A stretch of 64,000 nucleotides of DNA, taken from contig NZ_PJJN01000035.1 in the NCBI RefSeq assembly GCF_002929825.1, forward strand, positions 1 to 64,000. The letters are read 5' to 3'. Both the position numbers and the translations under genes were made by a program. Origin of the DNA: Cryobacterium sp. Y29. Lineage in GTDB: Bacteria > Actinomycetota > Actinomycetes > Actinomycetales > Microbacteriaceae. Positions 43,248-51,677 of this stretch are shown piece by piece. The stretch's first letter is position 1. Each line of letters opens with the position of its first letter. Under the pieces are notes generated by a model that was not told the DNA's origin, did no database searches, and saw only the letters and a list, made by a program, of their open reading frames with translations.

Positions 43248-44270
43248 TCAGAGGGTCGTGATCACGTCGAAATCTGCCACGGTGGCCCGCGCCAAGTGCA
43301 CCTTCTGCTGAAGATGGCCGCGCCTCAACTCGACGGCTCCCCGTGGACCGTCGTAACCGACCCCCTCCGACACCGCGGTCAGGCAGTACACGTCGAGGCA
43401 CTGCGCGGCACGAATCAGGCTCGCCAAAATGGTGATGCCCTCGTAGCAGGACTCAGCTTGGTTGTTTAGCGGAGGCGCATCCGCTCCGAAGTTGTCGGTG
43501 TACTCGCCGACAAGATCGAGCGAGCCTGCCGTTGACAGCGAGCGAAAATAGCCAGCGGAGACGTACATCTCGTCGATCGCACCGGGGCCGGACGCGATCA
43601 GCATGTTCTCCTCTATGAGCGGTGAAAAGCGGATGACGCGGTGCTGCATGTGTTCGCGTGCGAAGGCGCGATTGAAAGCAACGGCATCTTGCCCGACCAG
43701 AAACATGAGCACGCCGTCTGCTCCGGAACGGCTGAGCCGCCTGACCAGGGGTGCGAAGTCCTCCGTGCCCAATTGAACGAACTGCGAGCCGACCACCTGC
43801 AAGCCCAGCGCCCTCGCGTAGCTCATCGCCGCGGTCGCCGAACGACGCGGCCACACATAGTCATCACCCACGATGAACCAGCGACGCACTCCGAGCTGAT
43901 CATGCAGCCAGGACAGGGCGGGCGCGATCTGCATCGGGGGAGTCTCTCCCGAGCAGAAGACTCCGGGATGACGCTCCCCGCCCTCGTACAACGAGGTGTA
44001 GACGTACGGGATACGGCCCGCCAAAACCGGAACGAGATGACTTCTCACGGATGAGATGTGCCAGCCCGTCAGCGCTTGGATACGCCCACGATCGATCAGC
44101 TTCGCCACGGTCTGGGCGATCTCGGGGGGCGGCGCCCCCGCATCGATGGTCTCGATCTCCACTCGACGGCCGAGCAGCCCCGTCTTGTTCAGCTGGGAAA
44201 CGCATAATTCGGCTATGGCCTCGCACGACGGCCCGAATATTCCAGCCGGCCCTTGCAGCGGAACGGCCAA
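43248..44270 (-). CDS. AmiC-like periplasmic-binding-fold amide sensor
   Basis: A 340-residue type-1 periplasmic-binding fold without a signal peptide, hence cytosolic: GLAVPLQGPAGIFGPSCEAI, DAGAPPPEIAQTVAKLIDRG, PYVYTSLYEGGERHPGVFCS and FIVGDDYVWPRRSATAAM. AmiC/FmdD relatives bind short amides. AmiC represses amidase expression by holding the AmiR antiterminator. TTG at 44270 is the only nearby start. A few coding-like codons upstream (VLDDTIRI) suggest the true N-terminus could be slightly longer. It converges on the formamidase remnant. No AmiR gene is in the window. Confidence 0.8.
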   Translation of the reverse strand: MAVPLQGPAGIFGPSCEAIAELCVSQLNKTGLLGRRVEIETIDAGAPPPEIAQTVAKLIDRGRIQALTGWHISSVRSHLVPVLAGRIPYVYTSLYEGGERHPGVFCSGETPPMQIAPALSWLHDQLGVRRWFIVGDDYVWPRRSATAAMSYARALGLQVVGSQFVQLGTEDFAPLVRRLSRSGADGVLMFLVGQDAVAFNRAFAREHMQHRVIRFSPLIEENMLIASGPGAIDEMYVSAGYFRSLSTAGSLDLVGEYTDNFGADAPPLNNQAESCYEGITILASLIRAAQCLDVYCLTAVSEGVGYDGPRGAVELRRGHLQQKVHLARATVADFDVITTL

Positions 44271-44435
44271 CCCGATTCGTATCGTGTCATCGAGGACCGG
44301 AGCGCTGTGTCGGTGTCGGCGCTTTTACTTTGCCAAGGGAACACCCTTGTTCGCGTGCAAATGGATAACTTCGACTAGGTATTGAGTAAAAAGTAGCCTA
44401 CTGAACGTTGTTCGTTCCGGTCGGAAAGGAAGAAA

Positions 44436-44717
44436 GTGCAAGCGTCACCCTCCGACGGCGCGACTCTACCCGTGGACGGACCGAACATCCAGCTGGTTTC
44501 TCAAGCAAACCAGCTGTTTACAGGGCACATTGAACGTCGACTTCGAGGACACGGGATTAGCCTCAACCAGTGGCGCGTGCTGTCATATCTCTTCGACCAC
44601 ACGGCGTCGCCGATGGCCGAGGTGACCTCCCATCTGTCATCGAAGGAGAACCGAGAGCTCATCCGCCTGCTGGCGCACCTCGTCGAGGGAAACGGCCAGA
44701 ACCGCCCAACTATTTAG
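44436..44717 (+). pseudogene. MarR-family regulator gene with internal deletion
   Basis: A 93-codon frame with GTG start behind GGAAGGAAG. The first helices read VSQANQLFTGHIERRL and GISLNQWRVLSYLFDHTASP, as in MarR proteins. After MAEVTSHL the recognition helix and wing are missing, and the frame passes straight to SSKENRELIRLLAHLVE, which belongs to the C-terminal dimerisation helix of the family. About 50 residues have been lost in frame, so the product cannot bind DNA normally. Confidence 0.7.
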
Positions 44718-44749
44718 GGATGCCCTCTCACTAGCTTCCGCCATCCCAA

Positions 44750-44890
44750 ACTTTCGCCGCAAAATCACAGCGGGACTGAACAAGGGCGAGCCCCGAAAGA
44801 CTTAGCCCAAGCTGTGTTCTTCGACCGCTTCGGAGAGATCCGCGACCGGTCCTTCGAGGAAAAGCGCTATCGACAAGGTCGGCCAGCGCG
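44750..44890 (+). pseudogene. Tn3-family transposase C-terminal scrap
   Basis: [10 protein letters not shown] in one frame and, after a frameshift, [20 protein letters not shown] in the next match the end of Tn3 transposases ([28 protein letters not shown]). Only about 45 residues survive. No 38-bp Tn3 end could be identified. Confidence 0.65.
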
Positions 44891-44921
44891 GCAGTTGATG
44901 AGTTCAGGCTCGGTACGCGAA

Positions 44922-44949
44922 TTTACCGGTACCGGCGGTTGCGTATACT
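44922..44949 (+). promoter_or_regulatory. Promoter of TPP-controlled operon
   Basis: TTTACC (44922-44927), a 16-base spacer and TATACT (44944-44949) lie just upstream of the TPP aptamer, placing transcription start near 44956. Confidence 0.55.
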
Positions 44950-44956
44950 CAGTCCC

Positions 44957-45040
44957 AGCGACACGGGGTGCCGACTGGATGACGGTCGGCTGAGATGACA
45001 CCCGTTGAACCTGATCTAGTTCGAACTAGCGAAGGGATGT
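44957..45040 (+). promoter_or_regulatory. TPP (thiamine pyrophosphate) riboswitch
   Basis: The THI element is easily read: ACACGGGGTGCC, a variable stem (GACTGGATGACGGTC), GGCTGAGATGACACCCGTTG, then AACCTGATCTAGTTCGAACT and AGCGAAGGGATGTC. All highly conserved blocks (CTGAGA, ACCTGATC, AGGGA) are present. It ends about 70 bases before the SDR start codon used here. It should reduce expression of the SDR/monooxygenase operon when thiamine pyrophosphate is plentiful, probably at translation since no terminator hairpin is evident. Confidence 0.95.
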
Positions 45041-45110
45041 CACGGTGAATTTCGTGTACCAGAGTGGTGCCGGATCTCGTCCTTTCGCCTTACCTAAGGT
45101 GAAGAAAATC

Positions 45111-45875
45111 ATGCAAATAGCAGAACAGATTGTCCTGGTCACCGGCGGTGCACGCGGCTTGGGTACAAGCATCGTGCACGCTTTCGCGGCTCAGGGCGCT
45201 CGGGTAGTCATCAACTATCGCAACAGTGCCGCAGCGGCGGAGGCCCTGGCTGCCAGCTATGGCCCTGAACACGCTTTTGCTGTGCGGGCCGACGTCACCG
45301 ACCGAGCCCAGGTCGCGGCAATATTCACGCAGGCTCAGGCACATTTCGGGTCCCCAGTGACGACGGTGGTCAATAACGCGTTGGCCGATTTTCGCTTCAA
45401 CGGCGATGCCCGCTCCGGCGCTGCCGACATCAGCTGGGGCGAGTTCGAGGCGCAGTTCTCTGGCAGTGTCCGCGGTGCCCTGAACACGACCCAGCAGGCG
45501 CTGGCCGGCATGCGCGAGGCCGGGTTCGGCCGCATTATCAACATCGGCACGAACCTGTTCCAAAACCCGGTGGTGCCCTATCACGACTACACGGCCTCCA
45601 AAGCTGCACTGCTCTCATTGACTCGCACCCTTGCCTCAGACCTTGGCCCGCACAACATCGCTGTGAACATGGTCTCCGGCGGGCTGTTGCGCACCACGGA
45701 TGCCAGCGCAGCCACCCCCGAGGACGTGTTCGACTTCATTGCCGCGTCCACCCCGCTGCGCAGGGTGACAACCCCCGCCGAATTTGCCGATGCGGTACTT
45801 TTTTTTGCCTCCCCCTGGGCGCGGTCGGTCACCGGGCAGAACCTGGTGGTCGACGGCGGCCTGGTGATGAACTAG
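45111..45875 (+). CDS. Short-chain dehydrogenase/reductase under TPP riboswitch
   Basis: A 254-residue classical SDR: cofactor motif TGGARGLG (about residues 11-18), NNA motif (VVNNALADF), catalytic Tyr-x3-Lys in YHDYTASKAALLSL, a preceding Asn/Ser region IINIGTN (Thr instead of the usual Ser), and C-terminal SVTGQNLVVDGGLVMN. ATG at 45111 is preferred because it gives MQIAEQIVLVTGG. The frame itself opens at 45045 just after the riboswitch. The next gene, 13 bases on, encodes a flavin monooxygenase. The substrate is unknown, but TPP control implies thiamine or precursor metabolism. Confidence 0.88.
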   Translation: MQIAEQIVLVTGGARGLGTSIVHAFAAQGARVVINYRNSAAAAEALAASYGPEHAFAVRADVTDRAQVAAIFTQAQAHFGSPVTTVVNNALADFRFNGDARSGAADISWGEFEAQFSGSVRGALNTTQQALAGMREAGFGRIINIGTNLFQNPVVPYHDYTASKAALLSLTRTLASDLGPHNIAVNMVSGGLLRTTDASAATPEDVFDFIAASTPLRRVTTPAEFADAVLFFASPWARSVTGQNLVVDGGLVMN

Positions 45876-45888
45876 GGGCGCGCCGGTC

Positions 45889-47205
45889 ATGCCAGCTCCG
45901 CGCCAGCTTCACTTCAATGCATTCCTCATGGGTTGTGGCCACCACGGTGCCGCCTGGCGGCGGCCGCAGTCGCCCGCCGACCAGTTGGGAGACATCAGTT
46001 TCTATGAACGGCTCGCCCAAAGCGCTGAACGTGGCTTCTTTGACGCCGTGTTCTTCGCCGACGGGCACGCCGTCGGCGATCTGAGTACCGGACCGCGGTG
46101 GTTTCTTGAGCCGTTGACCGCGATGGCCGCGATGGCGCGGGCGACGAGCCGCATCGGGCTGGTCAGCACCGTCTCGGCGACCTTTTACACGCCCTTCCAC
46201 GCGGCACGCATGCTTGCATCGTTGGATCACATCAGTAAAGGACGCATTGGCTGGAACGTGGTGACCTCTATGTTTGACGCCGAAGCCCGCAACCATGGAA
46301 TGGACGTGCTGCCCTCCCATGATCAGCGCTACAGCCGGGCAGGGGAGTTCATCGAGGTGGCACTGAAATTGTGGGATTCGTGGGAGGACGATGCTCTGGT
46401 CCTGGACCGCGGAGGTCTCTATGCTGACCCGACCCGGGTGCGAGCGATCGGCCACTCCGGCGAACACTTCCGGGTGGACGGCCCGCTGACGGTGCCGCGC
46501 CCGCCGCAAGGTCGACCGGTATTGTTCCAGGCCGGCGCCTCCGACCCTGGCCGGGCGCTCGCCGCCCGTTATGCCGAAGGGATCTATGCGGTGGCCTATG
46601 ACCTCACCAGCGGGCAGGAGTATTACCAAGACGTGAAGAGGCGCATTGCCGTAGCCGGCCGCGATCCGGATGCAGTGTTGATCATGCCCGGACTCGTCAC
46701 GTATGTCGGGTCCACACGAGCGCAGGCGGAGGCGAAGCAGGCGGAGGTCGACGCCCTCCTGCCGACCGAGCAGTCGCTCGCGCAGCTGGGAACGTTCGTG
46801 CAACAGGATTGCAGTAACTGGGATTTGGATGCGCCGGTGCCGCCTTTGCCGCCGCTGGCAGGCTTCACCGGGCCGCAGGGCCGGTATGCGACCATCCTAC
46901 GAATTATTCAGGCTGAGCAGCCCACGGTCAGGCAGTTACTGGGCCGGCTTGCCGCCGGCGGTGGGCATTGCACCATGGTCGGAACGCCGGAGCAGATCGC
47001 CGACCAAATCGAGTTGTGGTTTCATTCCGGTGCCGCAGACGGCTTCAATGTCATGCCGCCGCTGCTGCCGGAATCCTTGGACGAGTTCGTGGACCGGGTG
47101 ATCCCTGTGTTGCAACGGCGCGGTCTGTTCCGCACCCGCTATACCGCCGATACCTTGCGTGGGCATCTGGGACTACAACGCCCCACGGTCGGCGCTGACG
47201 TTTAG
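45889..47205 (+). CDS. FMN-dependent monooxygenase, NtaA/SnaA/DszA family
   Basis: A 438-residue luciferase-like protein of usual family length. Typical stretches: LHFNAFLMGCGHHGAAWRRP, ERGFFDAVFFADGHAVG, LEPLTAMAAMARATSRIGLV, RIGWNVVTSMFDAEARNHGM, RYSRAGEFIEVALKLWDSWE and a substrate loop GRPVLFQAGASDPGRALAA. Such enzymes use reduced FMN supplied by a separate reductase to oxidise nitrogen or sulfur heterocycles. None of the adjacent genes is an FMN reductase. It is the second gene of the TPP-controlled operon, so a thiamine-derived heterocycle is a plausible substrate. Its TAG overlaps the stop of the convergent ATPase gene. Confidence 0.92.
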   Translation: MPAPRQLHFNAFLMGCGHHGAAWRRPQSPADQLGDISFYERLAQSAERGFFDAVFFADGHAVGDLSTGPRWFLEPLTAMAAMARATSRIGLVSTVSATFYTPFHAARMLASLDHISKGRIGWNVVTSMFDAEARNHGMDVLPSHDQRYSRAGEFIEVALKLWDSWEDDALVLDRGGLYADPTRVRAIGHSGEHFRVDGPLTVPRPPQGRPVLFQAGASDPGRALAARYAEGIYAVAYDLTSGQEYYQDVKRRIAVAGRDPDAVLIMPGLVTYVGSTRAQAEAKQAEVDALLPTEQSLAQLGTFVQQDCSNWDLDAPVPPLPPLAGFTGPQGRYATILRIIQAEQPTVRQLLGRLAAGGGHCTMVGTPEQIADQIELWFHSGAADGFNVMPPLLPESLDEFVDRVIPVLQRRGLFRTRYTADTLRGHLGLQRPTVGADV

Positions 47206-47996
47206 GGTGCTTTGGACGAGCGGGTTTCCTCGTGCAGGGTCGTCAGGAGTGTGCGTTCGTATCCGGCGAACTCTGCGGAGGTGGTCATCGACAGCGCGCG
47301 CGGCCGTGGCAGGTCGATGGTCAGGTTCAGCCGCACGGATGCCGGCCGAGCACTGAGAACGACCACCCGGTCGGCGAGGTAGATCGCCTCACGGATGTCG
47401 TGGGTGATCAGCACCGCAGTCCAGGCGTTTTGGGACCACACCCCCTGCAACCAGGACTGCATCTCCGTGCGGGTGAGGGAGTCCAGAGCCCCGAAGGGTT
47501 CGTCCAGCAGCAGGACATCTCTGCCCTGCACCACGGTGCGCAGCAAGGCCGCGCGCTGGCGCATGCCCCCGGAGAGTTCGAAAGGATGTGCATCTTCAAA
47601 ACCAGACAGGCCGAAGGCCGCAAAGAGACTGGCCGCCCGTGCTCGGGCGATCTTCTTAGTTTCCCCCGCCACCTCGAGGCCGAGGGATGTGTTCTCCAGA
47701 ATGCTGCGCCATGGGAACAACAAATCCTTCTGCGGCATGTATGCGAAGTGTTCATGTTGACCGGTGACGACATCCCCGTCGACTAAGACCTCGCCGGAAC
47801 TGGCCGTCTCTAGGCCGGCCATGATGTTGAACATGGTGCTTTTGCCGCATCCGCTCGGACCGATCACGGCAACGAATTCGCCCGGCTGCGCCGAGAAGGC
47901 GACGTCGTCGAGGACCGACCGTACCTGCCCGTGGCCGAGCGGAAACGACTTGCATATTCCGCGCAGTTCGATCTTCGGGGGCGTTGCCTCAACCAT
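47202..47996 (-). CDS. ABC transporter ATPase (ThiZ/SsuB-like)
   Basis: A 264-residue protein: Walker A GPSGCGKST, Q-loop MPQKDLLFPWRSI, signature LSGGMRQRA, Walker B VLLLDEPFGALDS and H-loop ITHDI. The family couples to permeases of the nitrate/sulfonate/thiamine-precursor group. Start: ATG at 47996. It overlaps the permease gene end by eight bases and is the last gene of the minus-strand operon behind the second TPP riboswitch. The convergent monooxygenase gene overlaps its stop codon. Confidence 0.93.
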   Translation of the reverse strand: MVEATPPKIELRGICKSFPLGHGQVRSVLDDVAFSAQPGEFVAVIGPSGCGKSTMFNIMAGLETASSGEVLVDGDVVTGQHEHFAYMPQKDLLFPWRSILENTSLGLEVAGETKKIARARAASLFAAFGLSGFEDAHPFELSGGMRQRAALLRTVVQGRDVLLLDEPFGALDSLTRTEMQSWLQGVWSQNAWTAVLITHDIREAIYLADRVVVLSARPASVRLNLTIDLPRPRALSMTTSAEFAGYERTLLTTLHEETRSSKAP

Positions 47997-48801
47997 GCCG
48001 GCTCCTACGTTCCTTCGAGTGCCAGGGGATGATCGCCCGTTCGGCGACATAGGTCAACAGAAACAGGCACACGCTCACGAACGCGGTCACCGCAACGGCA
48101 GCCAACACAAGATCGGTGCGAAACGAGTTCTTCATCATCGCCATATAAATGCCCAGGCCTCGCTCGGCGCCGACATACTCGGCAAAAATGGCACCGGTGA
48201 CGGCGTAGGCGATTCCGATTCGGAGGGCTGTGAAGAACGAGGGAAGCGCCGAGGGAAGACGCACGTACACGAACTGCTTCCACCGGTTGGCCCCCATGCT
48301 GCGCAGCAGATTGATCGCGTCTCGATCGGTGCGGTTGAAACCGTCAATCAGTCCGACCGCGACCGGAAAGAATGTCACCAGGGCGATGACGATGACTTTG
48401 GGCAGCATTCCAAACCCGAACCAGATGACCATCAGCGGCGCGATCGCGATGAGGGGTATGGCTTGGGATGCCACCAGCAGTGGTACCAATGCTCGCCGCA
48501 GCCCGGGCGAAAAATCGATCAGGATCGCCAGCGTCCAAGCGACGGTCAGTGAGACGGCGAAGCCGAGAAACGTTTCGTGCAGGGTGGGGAGCGTATTCTC
48601 CCAGATCGCGGTGCGGGCCTCCCAGCCCTGCTGAAAAATGCGCTGCGGGGAGGGCAAGATCGCCGGTTGCACTCCGCCTGCCGTTACCGCCACCTGCCAG
48701 GTGATCACGAGCGCGGCCAGGAGCGCGGCGGGAGGCGCGAGCGCCGGGAGTAACCTTATGCGGGGCGCTGGAGCCGGCTTCACGGTGATGCTATTTTTCA
48801 C
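47989..48801 (-). CDS. ABC transporter permease (ThiX-like)
   Basis: A 270-residue inner-membrane protein with six spans. The EAA-type loop reads NLLRSMGANRWKQFVYVRLP (about 165-185), followed by LPSFFTALRIGIAYAVTGAI. IVIWFGFG and the LPSPQRIF motif near the N-terminus are typical of SsuC/TauC/ThiX permeases. It overlaps both neighbours by about ten bases, indicating one translationally coupled operon of binding protein, permease and ATPase. Confidence 0.93.
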   Translation of the reverse strand: MKNSITVKPAPAPRIRLLPALAPPAALLAALVITWQVAVTAGGVQPAILPSPQRIFQQGWEARTAIWENTLPTLHETFLGFAVSLTVAWTLAILIDFSPGLRRALVPLLVASQAIPLIAIAPLMVIWFGFGMLPKVIVIALVTFFPVAVGLIDGFNRTDRDAINLLRSMGANRWKQFVYVRLPSALPSFFTALRIGIAYAVTGAIFAEYVGAERGLGIYMAMMKNSFRTDLVLAAVAVTAFVSVCLFLLTYVAERAIIPWHSKERRSRHG

Positions 48802-49852
48802 TGAGGTATTGCTCGGTGAACAATGTCGACGTGTCTAGCGATGCCGTGAGCGGTTTGCCGTCTTCGTCGGCCAAGAGGCCGGCACCGTAGAGGAAATCGG
48901 CCAGCTGCTGCCAGGTGTCTGCCGACTGAGTGCCCACTTTACCGTTGGCATCTTTGAGGTAGGAAGCGCTCAGTTTTTTCTGGCTTTGGTAAACGAGTTC
49001 CGTGTTTTCGAAGACGCCGGGATTGGCATCGATCAAAATCTTCGCCGCGGCATCTGGATTATCGGCGGCGTACTGGTAGCCCTGTTGCAGGGCCTGAACG
49101 AACTGAGCAGTGGCGGCGGGGTGCTTGGCCGTCCAGGCCCGGTTTGCCTCGACGATCACTGAGTATTGGTCCGGTACGCCATAATCCTGCAGAGCGAAGA
49201 ACTTCATCGGGGTGCCACGAAGAGCGGCATCGATACCCTCCCAGGTGATGAATGCCGAGGTGAAGTCAACTTTGCCGGCATAGAGGGCCTCATAGGCGGA
49301 GGTGCCCAGCGTGATTTTCCTGAACTCACCCGTTCCACCATCGTGCTTGATCACGTCCGAAGCTTCGGTGGGAAAAATTGCGCTGGGATCTGCCATGCCG
49401 AGGGTCTTGCCGTCGAGGTCCTTGGGGCTGCGAATGTCGTCGCGGCTGGCCAGGACCCCGATCGCCGTAGCGTCGTGCTGCAGCACCGACATCACCGAGA
49501 TGTTACGCACACCCGCTGCCGCCGCGAAGGTGGCCGCGTGCTGGAAGCTGATACCGAAGTCAGCTGACCCGGCGTTGATGAGTGCGTCGGGAGATGACTG
49601 GCCGTAGGGAAGCACCCTCACCTCAAGCCCCGCCTGCGTGAAGTAGCCCTTCTCAAGAGCGACATACAGCCCGGTGTGATTGGTATTCGGTGTCCAGTCC
49701 AAGGCGAAGGCTACCGGAGTCAACGCGGTAGACGAGTCGGTGCCTGTCGCCGAGCCTGAGGCGCAGCCGCTCAGAACTGTCGCCGCGGCAAGAGCCAGCG
49801 CGACCACCGTCACCCACCGCGACGGCGCACTTTTGGATAGAGATAGTTGCAT
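48791..49852 (-). CDS. Thiamine-precursor-type substrate-binding lipoprotein (NMT1/THI5-like, ThiY)
   Basis: A 353-residue lipoprotein. The signal MQLSLSKSAPSRWVTVVALA ends in LSGC. The mature protein contains FALDWTPNTNHTGLYVALEK and GYFTQAGLEVRVLPYGQSSP, then LINAGSADFGISFQHAATFA, the family hallmark WxPNTNHxGxYxA. ThiY relatives bind N-formyl-4-amino-5-aminomethyl-2-methylpyrimidine, a thiamine breakdown product. A TPP riboswitch lies immediately upstream, in agreement. It is the first gene of the ThiYXZ-like operon. Confidence 0.93.
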   Translation of the reverse strand: MQLSLSKSAPSRWVTVVALALAAATVLSGCASGSATGTDSSTALTPVAFALDWTPNTNHTGLYVALEKGYFTQAGLEVRVLPYGQSSPDALINAGSADFGISFQHAATFAAAAGVRNISVMSVLQHDATAIGVLASRDDIRSPKDLDGKTLGMADPSAIFPTEASDVIKHDGGTGEFRKITLGTSAYEALYAGKVDFTSAFITWEGIDAALRGTPMKFFALQDYGVPDQYSVIVEANRAWTAKHPAATAQFVQALQQGYQYAADNPDAAAKILIDANPGVFENTELVYQSQKKLSASYLKDANGKVGTQSADTWQQLADFLYGAGLLADEDGKPLTASLDTSTLFTEQYLSEK

Positions 49853-49899
49853 TGTCGTGCCCTCCTTGATTGCAGAAATATCAGGGCACGGGATGTGAG

Positions 49900-49995
49900 A
49901 AAATTGCCTCCCTGCGCTGGCATGATCCAGATCAGGTTCGACGGTCGAAGATTGATAATCTTCCTCTCAGCCCGGCTCACCGGACTCCCGTGTTC
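49900..49995 (-). promoter_or_regulatory. TPP riboswitch of the ABC operon
   Basis: On the minus strand: ACACGGGAGTCCGGTGAGCC, GGGCTGAGAGGAAGATTATC, AATCTTCGACCGTCGAACCT, GATCCAGATCATGCCAGCGC and AGGGAGGCAA. The conserved CTGAGAGG, ACCTGATC and GCGCAGGGA blocks are complete. It ends about 45 bases before the binding-protein ATG. It shows that the ABC importer is repressed by thiamine pyrophosphate. Confidence 0.97.
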
Positions 49996-50139
49996 AAGAT
50001 GAGTGTAACCAAGAAACAGCCAAGCCTGGACGAACCATGTGTCGGTTCACACCTAACGCGTGCGTACCAAGCCTTCGAACATGACTACCACGACTCCGAC
50101 GAGGTCACCACCAGAACTTCGATCAGGCGCAGTGATGTC

Positions 50140-50330
50140 CGCTACTGTGCCGATCCTGCTGCCGTGGCCGCCGGTACCTCGATCAGGCGCCCGGATGCGA
50201 CGTCGTAGATATAGCCCGGACCGGGATGTTTCGCGGTTCGAGCGGATGGCATTGTCAGGGGCGCGCCCGCCGGCGTTGCGGATCACGTAGGCGTCGCCCT
50301 CGCTCAAACCCTTCATTGCCAGTGGCGAAA
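50140..50330 (-). pseudogene. Beta-carbonic anhydrase remnant
   Basis: Minus-strand frames contain MKGLSEGDAYVIRNAGGRAP and DNAIRS, which corresponds to the G-D-A-x-V-I-R-N-A-G-G core of beta-carbonic anhydrases (zinc-site region). In another frame PGYIYDVASGRLIEV follows, the typical last strand of such enzymes. The centre is deleted. Nothing else recognisable is in 49996-50420. Confidence 0.5.
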
Positions 50331-50420
50331 ACTGGCAAGACTGCCTCCAGACCTCCCGAGCCAGGCAGGAGGGCGCTGTCAGGTGGGTTTCAATATCTGA
50401 TGCGAGCGAGGGCGGGACCG

Positions 50421-51677
50421 TCAATCGCGGGCGAGGCTCAGCAGGGTCTCGAGCAGCACGTTCGCACCGTTCTCCACGTCGATCCAGGCAGTGTTTTCCT
50501 CGGGGCAGTGGCTGCGTCCATCGATGCTTGGAACGAAGATCATGCCCGTCGGCGCCAGCTGAGCCATGTTTTGCGAGTCATGGCCGGCCCCAGATGGCAG
50601 CGAGCTAGACAACAACCCACGCGCCGCGGCCGCGGCCGCGATGGTCGCCTGGATGTTGGCGTCGAGCCGAACCGGCGGGATCGTGACCTCAAAATCGAAC
50701 TCCACTGCGAGCTCGTAGTGCAGGGCAATCTCCCGGGCCACATCCACGATGGTTGTCTGCAGCGTTTTCACCAGATCCGCCTCCGCTTCCCGGAAATCCA
50801 CCGTGACCCGGGACAGCCCGGGGATCACGTTGGCGCTCCCCGGCTCCACCGTCACGATTCCCGAGGTGACGACGGCGCGCTCGCTCACGCGTGAAGCCAC
50901 TTCAGGCAACGCCACGAGCAGCGCGCCGGCGGCAGTGAGGGCGTCGCGGCGCCGGTCCATCGGGGTGGTCCCGGCATGGTCGGCCCGGCCCCGGAACGAC
51001 ACCACGCCGCCGCCGAGCGCCACGATGCCGGTGACCACGCCGATGTCGTGCCCGAGCTGCTCGAGCGTCGGACCCTGCTCGATATGCAACTCCACCGTAG
51101 CGTGCAGCGCGGCGGGGTCTAACTTGGTCGCCGTGGCCGCATCGAGGTTGCCGCCGGCGGCCGCGAATGTGTCGGCGAACCGGTCGCCGTTTCGACCGGT
51201 GAGCGACTCCAGCTCGGTGCGGGAAAATCCTCGCGCGAGTGCGCTCGACCCGAACAGATGGGCATAGTTGCCCTCCTCGTCGGTGAACATGACCGCCCGC
51301 ACCGGTCGGTCCAGCGCTGGGCGTTCCTCTTGGATGCGGCGCAGGCATTCCAGCGCGGCGAGCACGCCGAGCGCCCCGTCGAAGGCGCCCCCGTTGGGCA
51401 CGGTGTCGATGTGCGACCCGGACCACACGGCGGGCCGGTCCTCGGTGTGGTCGTCATAGTCGGGCGAGATGACGATGTTGCCGATGCCGTCCACTTTCAC
51501 GCTGAGACCGGCCTCGGCGCAGCGCCCGAGCAACCATGCGCGGGCCTCGCCATCCGCAGCCGAGAAGGACGTGCGATCCAGGCCACCGCCCGGCCCGCGG
51601 CCGATGTTGCCGAGGGCCTTGAGGTCAGCGACCAGTCGGGGCCCGTTGACCGAGAGTCGGGCTGTTGCGGTATTCAT
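50421..51677 (-). CDS. Zn-dependent hydantoinase/carbamoylase-type amidohydrolase (M20, AmaB/HyuC-like)
   Basis: A 418-residue M20 enzyme. Metal ligands are seen in VWSGSHIDTVPNGGAFDG (His, Asp), FTDEEGNYA (the catalytic Glu and metal Glu), ELHIEQGPTLE (His) and the late SGAGHDSQNM (His). The dimerisation domain contains RADHAGTTPMDRRRDALTAA. The family includes N-carbamoyl-L-amino-acid hydrolase, allantoate amidohydrolase and ureidoglycolate hydrolase. Start: ATG at 51677, overlapping the upstream stop by four bases. It is the last gene of a four-gene minus-strand operon. Confidence 0.9.
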   Translation of the reverse strand: MNTATARLSVNGPRLVADLKALGNIGRGPGGGLDRTSFSAADGEARAWLLGRCAEAGLSVKVDGIGNIVISPDYDDHTEDRPAVWSGSHIDTVPNGGAFDGALGVLAALECLRRIQEERPALDRPVRAVMFTDEEGNYAHLFGSSALARGFSRTELESLTGRNGDRFADTFAAAGGNLDAATATKLDPAALHATVELHIEQGPTLEQLGHDIGVVTGIVALGGGVVSFRGRADHAGTTPMDRRRDALTAAGALLVALPEVASRVSERAVVTSGIVTVEPGSANVIPGLSRVTVDFREAEADLVKTLQTTIVDVAREIALHYELAVEFDFEVTIPPVRLDANIQATIAAAAAARGLLSSSLPSGAGHDSQNMAQLAPTGMIFVPSIDGRSHCPEENTAWIDVENGANVLLETLLSLARD

